Shown in pieces: positions 63,595-64,000 of a stretch of DNA of 64,000 nucleotides; position 1 is the first letter of the stretch; every line of letters begins with the position of its first letter. Under the pieces are notes generated by a model. The model ran no database searches. It was not told the origin of the DNA and was given only the letters and a program-made list of their open reading frames with translations. This DNA is from Micropterus salmoides (taxonomy: Eukaryota > Chordata > Actinopteri > Centrarchiformes > Centrarchidae): NCBI RefSeq assembly GCF_014851395.1, contig NW_024041373.1, positions 62,001 to 126,000 of the forward strand. Direction: 5' to 3'. A program made the position numbers and the translations under genes.

Positions 63595-63805
63595 CTACTC
63601 GCAGGCCGACACGCTGCTGATCTTGGCGGTGTTCTCTGTCCAGGGCTGCAGGTTCTGCAGGGCGAACAGAGAGCTGTTCTGCAGGCACAGCGGGTCCGGG
63701 GTAGCCGGCTGGTTGACGGTCTTCTGGAAGGCCTCCTGCTGCAGCTGCATGAGGATCCGGTTGGCCTGCTGCCGCTCCGCCTCCCGCTCCTCCGCCGTCT
63801 GCCGC
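63595..63805 (-). CDS. tlx1: T-cell leukemia homeobox 1, last exon (partial)
   Basis: One exon of 211 bp with an acceptor (TTGCAG) and phase 2 entry. It encodes 69 residues and ends GAG TAG. It starts at the end of the homeodomain: RQTAEEREAERQQANRILMQ, then PDPLCLQNSSLFALQNLQPW, and finishes SSVSACE. This tail is shared by TLX1, TLX2 and TLX3. The ANRI spacing and the SACE terminus match TLX1 (HOX11). TLX1 is a nuclear homeobox regulator needed for spleen and neuronal development. The homeobox and N-terminal exons lie beyond the right edge. Confidence 0.88.
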
Positions 63806-64000
63806 CTGCAACAAGGAAACACCGCGGAGTGGCTCACACTCCAAGCAAGAGAGTGTGCAGGCTTCCGCTCAAACTGTATGATATTCCCCATAATATTTAG
63901 TATTTTAGGTTTGGTAGCCAAAATAGGCCTGCTATGGACTATAGCTACTGCACGTTGCACATGCACGTGGAGACACGGTTTAGAGTATTTCGTAGTGTCC
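63806..64000 (-). other. tlx1 intron, partial
   Basis: Sequence upstream of the last tlx1 exon, running off the window edge. Its pyrimidine tract and acceptor are visible. Nothing else is recognised. Confidence 0.7.

Noticed and set aside
63415..63900. 161-codon plus-strand open frame overlapping tlx1
   Set aside because: It is the antisense shadow of the GC-rich tlx1 exon, whose minus-strand frame matches a known family.
1..64000. CRISPR arrays, phage or integron modules, retroviral proviruses, tRNA or rRNA genes
   Set aside because: None of the required structures was seen. The tRNA-like segments at 3080 and 36627 have SINE bodies and tails, so they are SINEs rather than tRNA genes.

Overview
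This is a stretch of vertebrate nuclear DNA, almost certainly from a ray-finned (teleost) fish. Genes are split into many short exons with clean GT/AG junctions. The introns hold fish-typical repeats: a Tc1 element with a DD34E transposase, L2-like LINEs, a Penelope-like element, tRNA-derived SINEs, hAT and MITE elements, and CA/GT microsatellites. I saw no prokaryotic features, CRISPR array or retrovirus.

Six protein-coding genes are supported, all on the minus strand. From left to right they are: calhm3 (3442-7017, 4 exons, 330 aa); hells, the LSH chromatin remodeller (8619-23409, 23 coding exons, 870 aa); rab1a (26867-34178, 6 exons, 203 aa); cep68 (38224-50126, 8 coding exons, about 720 aa); sdhaf4 (57285-59164, 3 exons, 98 aa); and the last exon of tlx1 (63595-63805), whose homeobox part lies beyond the right edge. 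I rebuilt the exon models by hand from splice sites, reading-phase continuity and similarity to remembered mammalian families. In every gene the phases join and the total length is close to the mammalian protein.

Region by region: 1-3441 is non-coding with a LINE scrap and a SINE. calhm3 has a 103-bp alternating purine-pyrimidine tract beside its last exon. hells introns hold a 1.5-kb hAT with an 8-bp target duplication, a Penelope fragment with a GIY-YIG domain, a MITE, a BED-type hAT scrap, and a retroelement tail that forms the splice acceptor of one exon. The 5' side of hells has two consensus E2F sites and a dense AACGTT cluster. A second AACGTT cluster marks the rab1a 5' end. cep68 contains two LINE fragments, a decayed Tc1 copy and an inverted partial copy of its own exons. 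The intergenic regions 50.3-57.3 kb and 59.2-63.6 kb have no recognisable gene.

The genes do not form one pathway. Their products act in a taste/ATP-release channel (calhm3), DNA-methylation-linked remodelling (hells), ER-Golgi traffic (rab1a), centrosome cohesion (cep68), mitochondrial complex II assembly (sdhaf4) and developmental transcription (tlx1). I found no evidence of a new multi-gene system. The most notable items are local: the retroelement-built hells acceptor, the antisense cep68 exon copies, the E2F/AACGTT promoter architecture, and the mix of genes that sit on three chromosomes in human.
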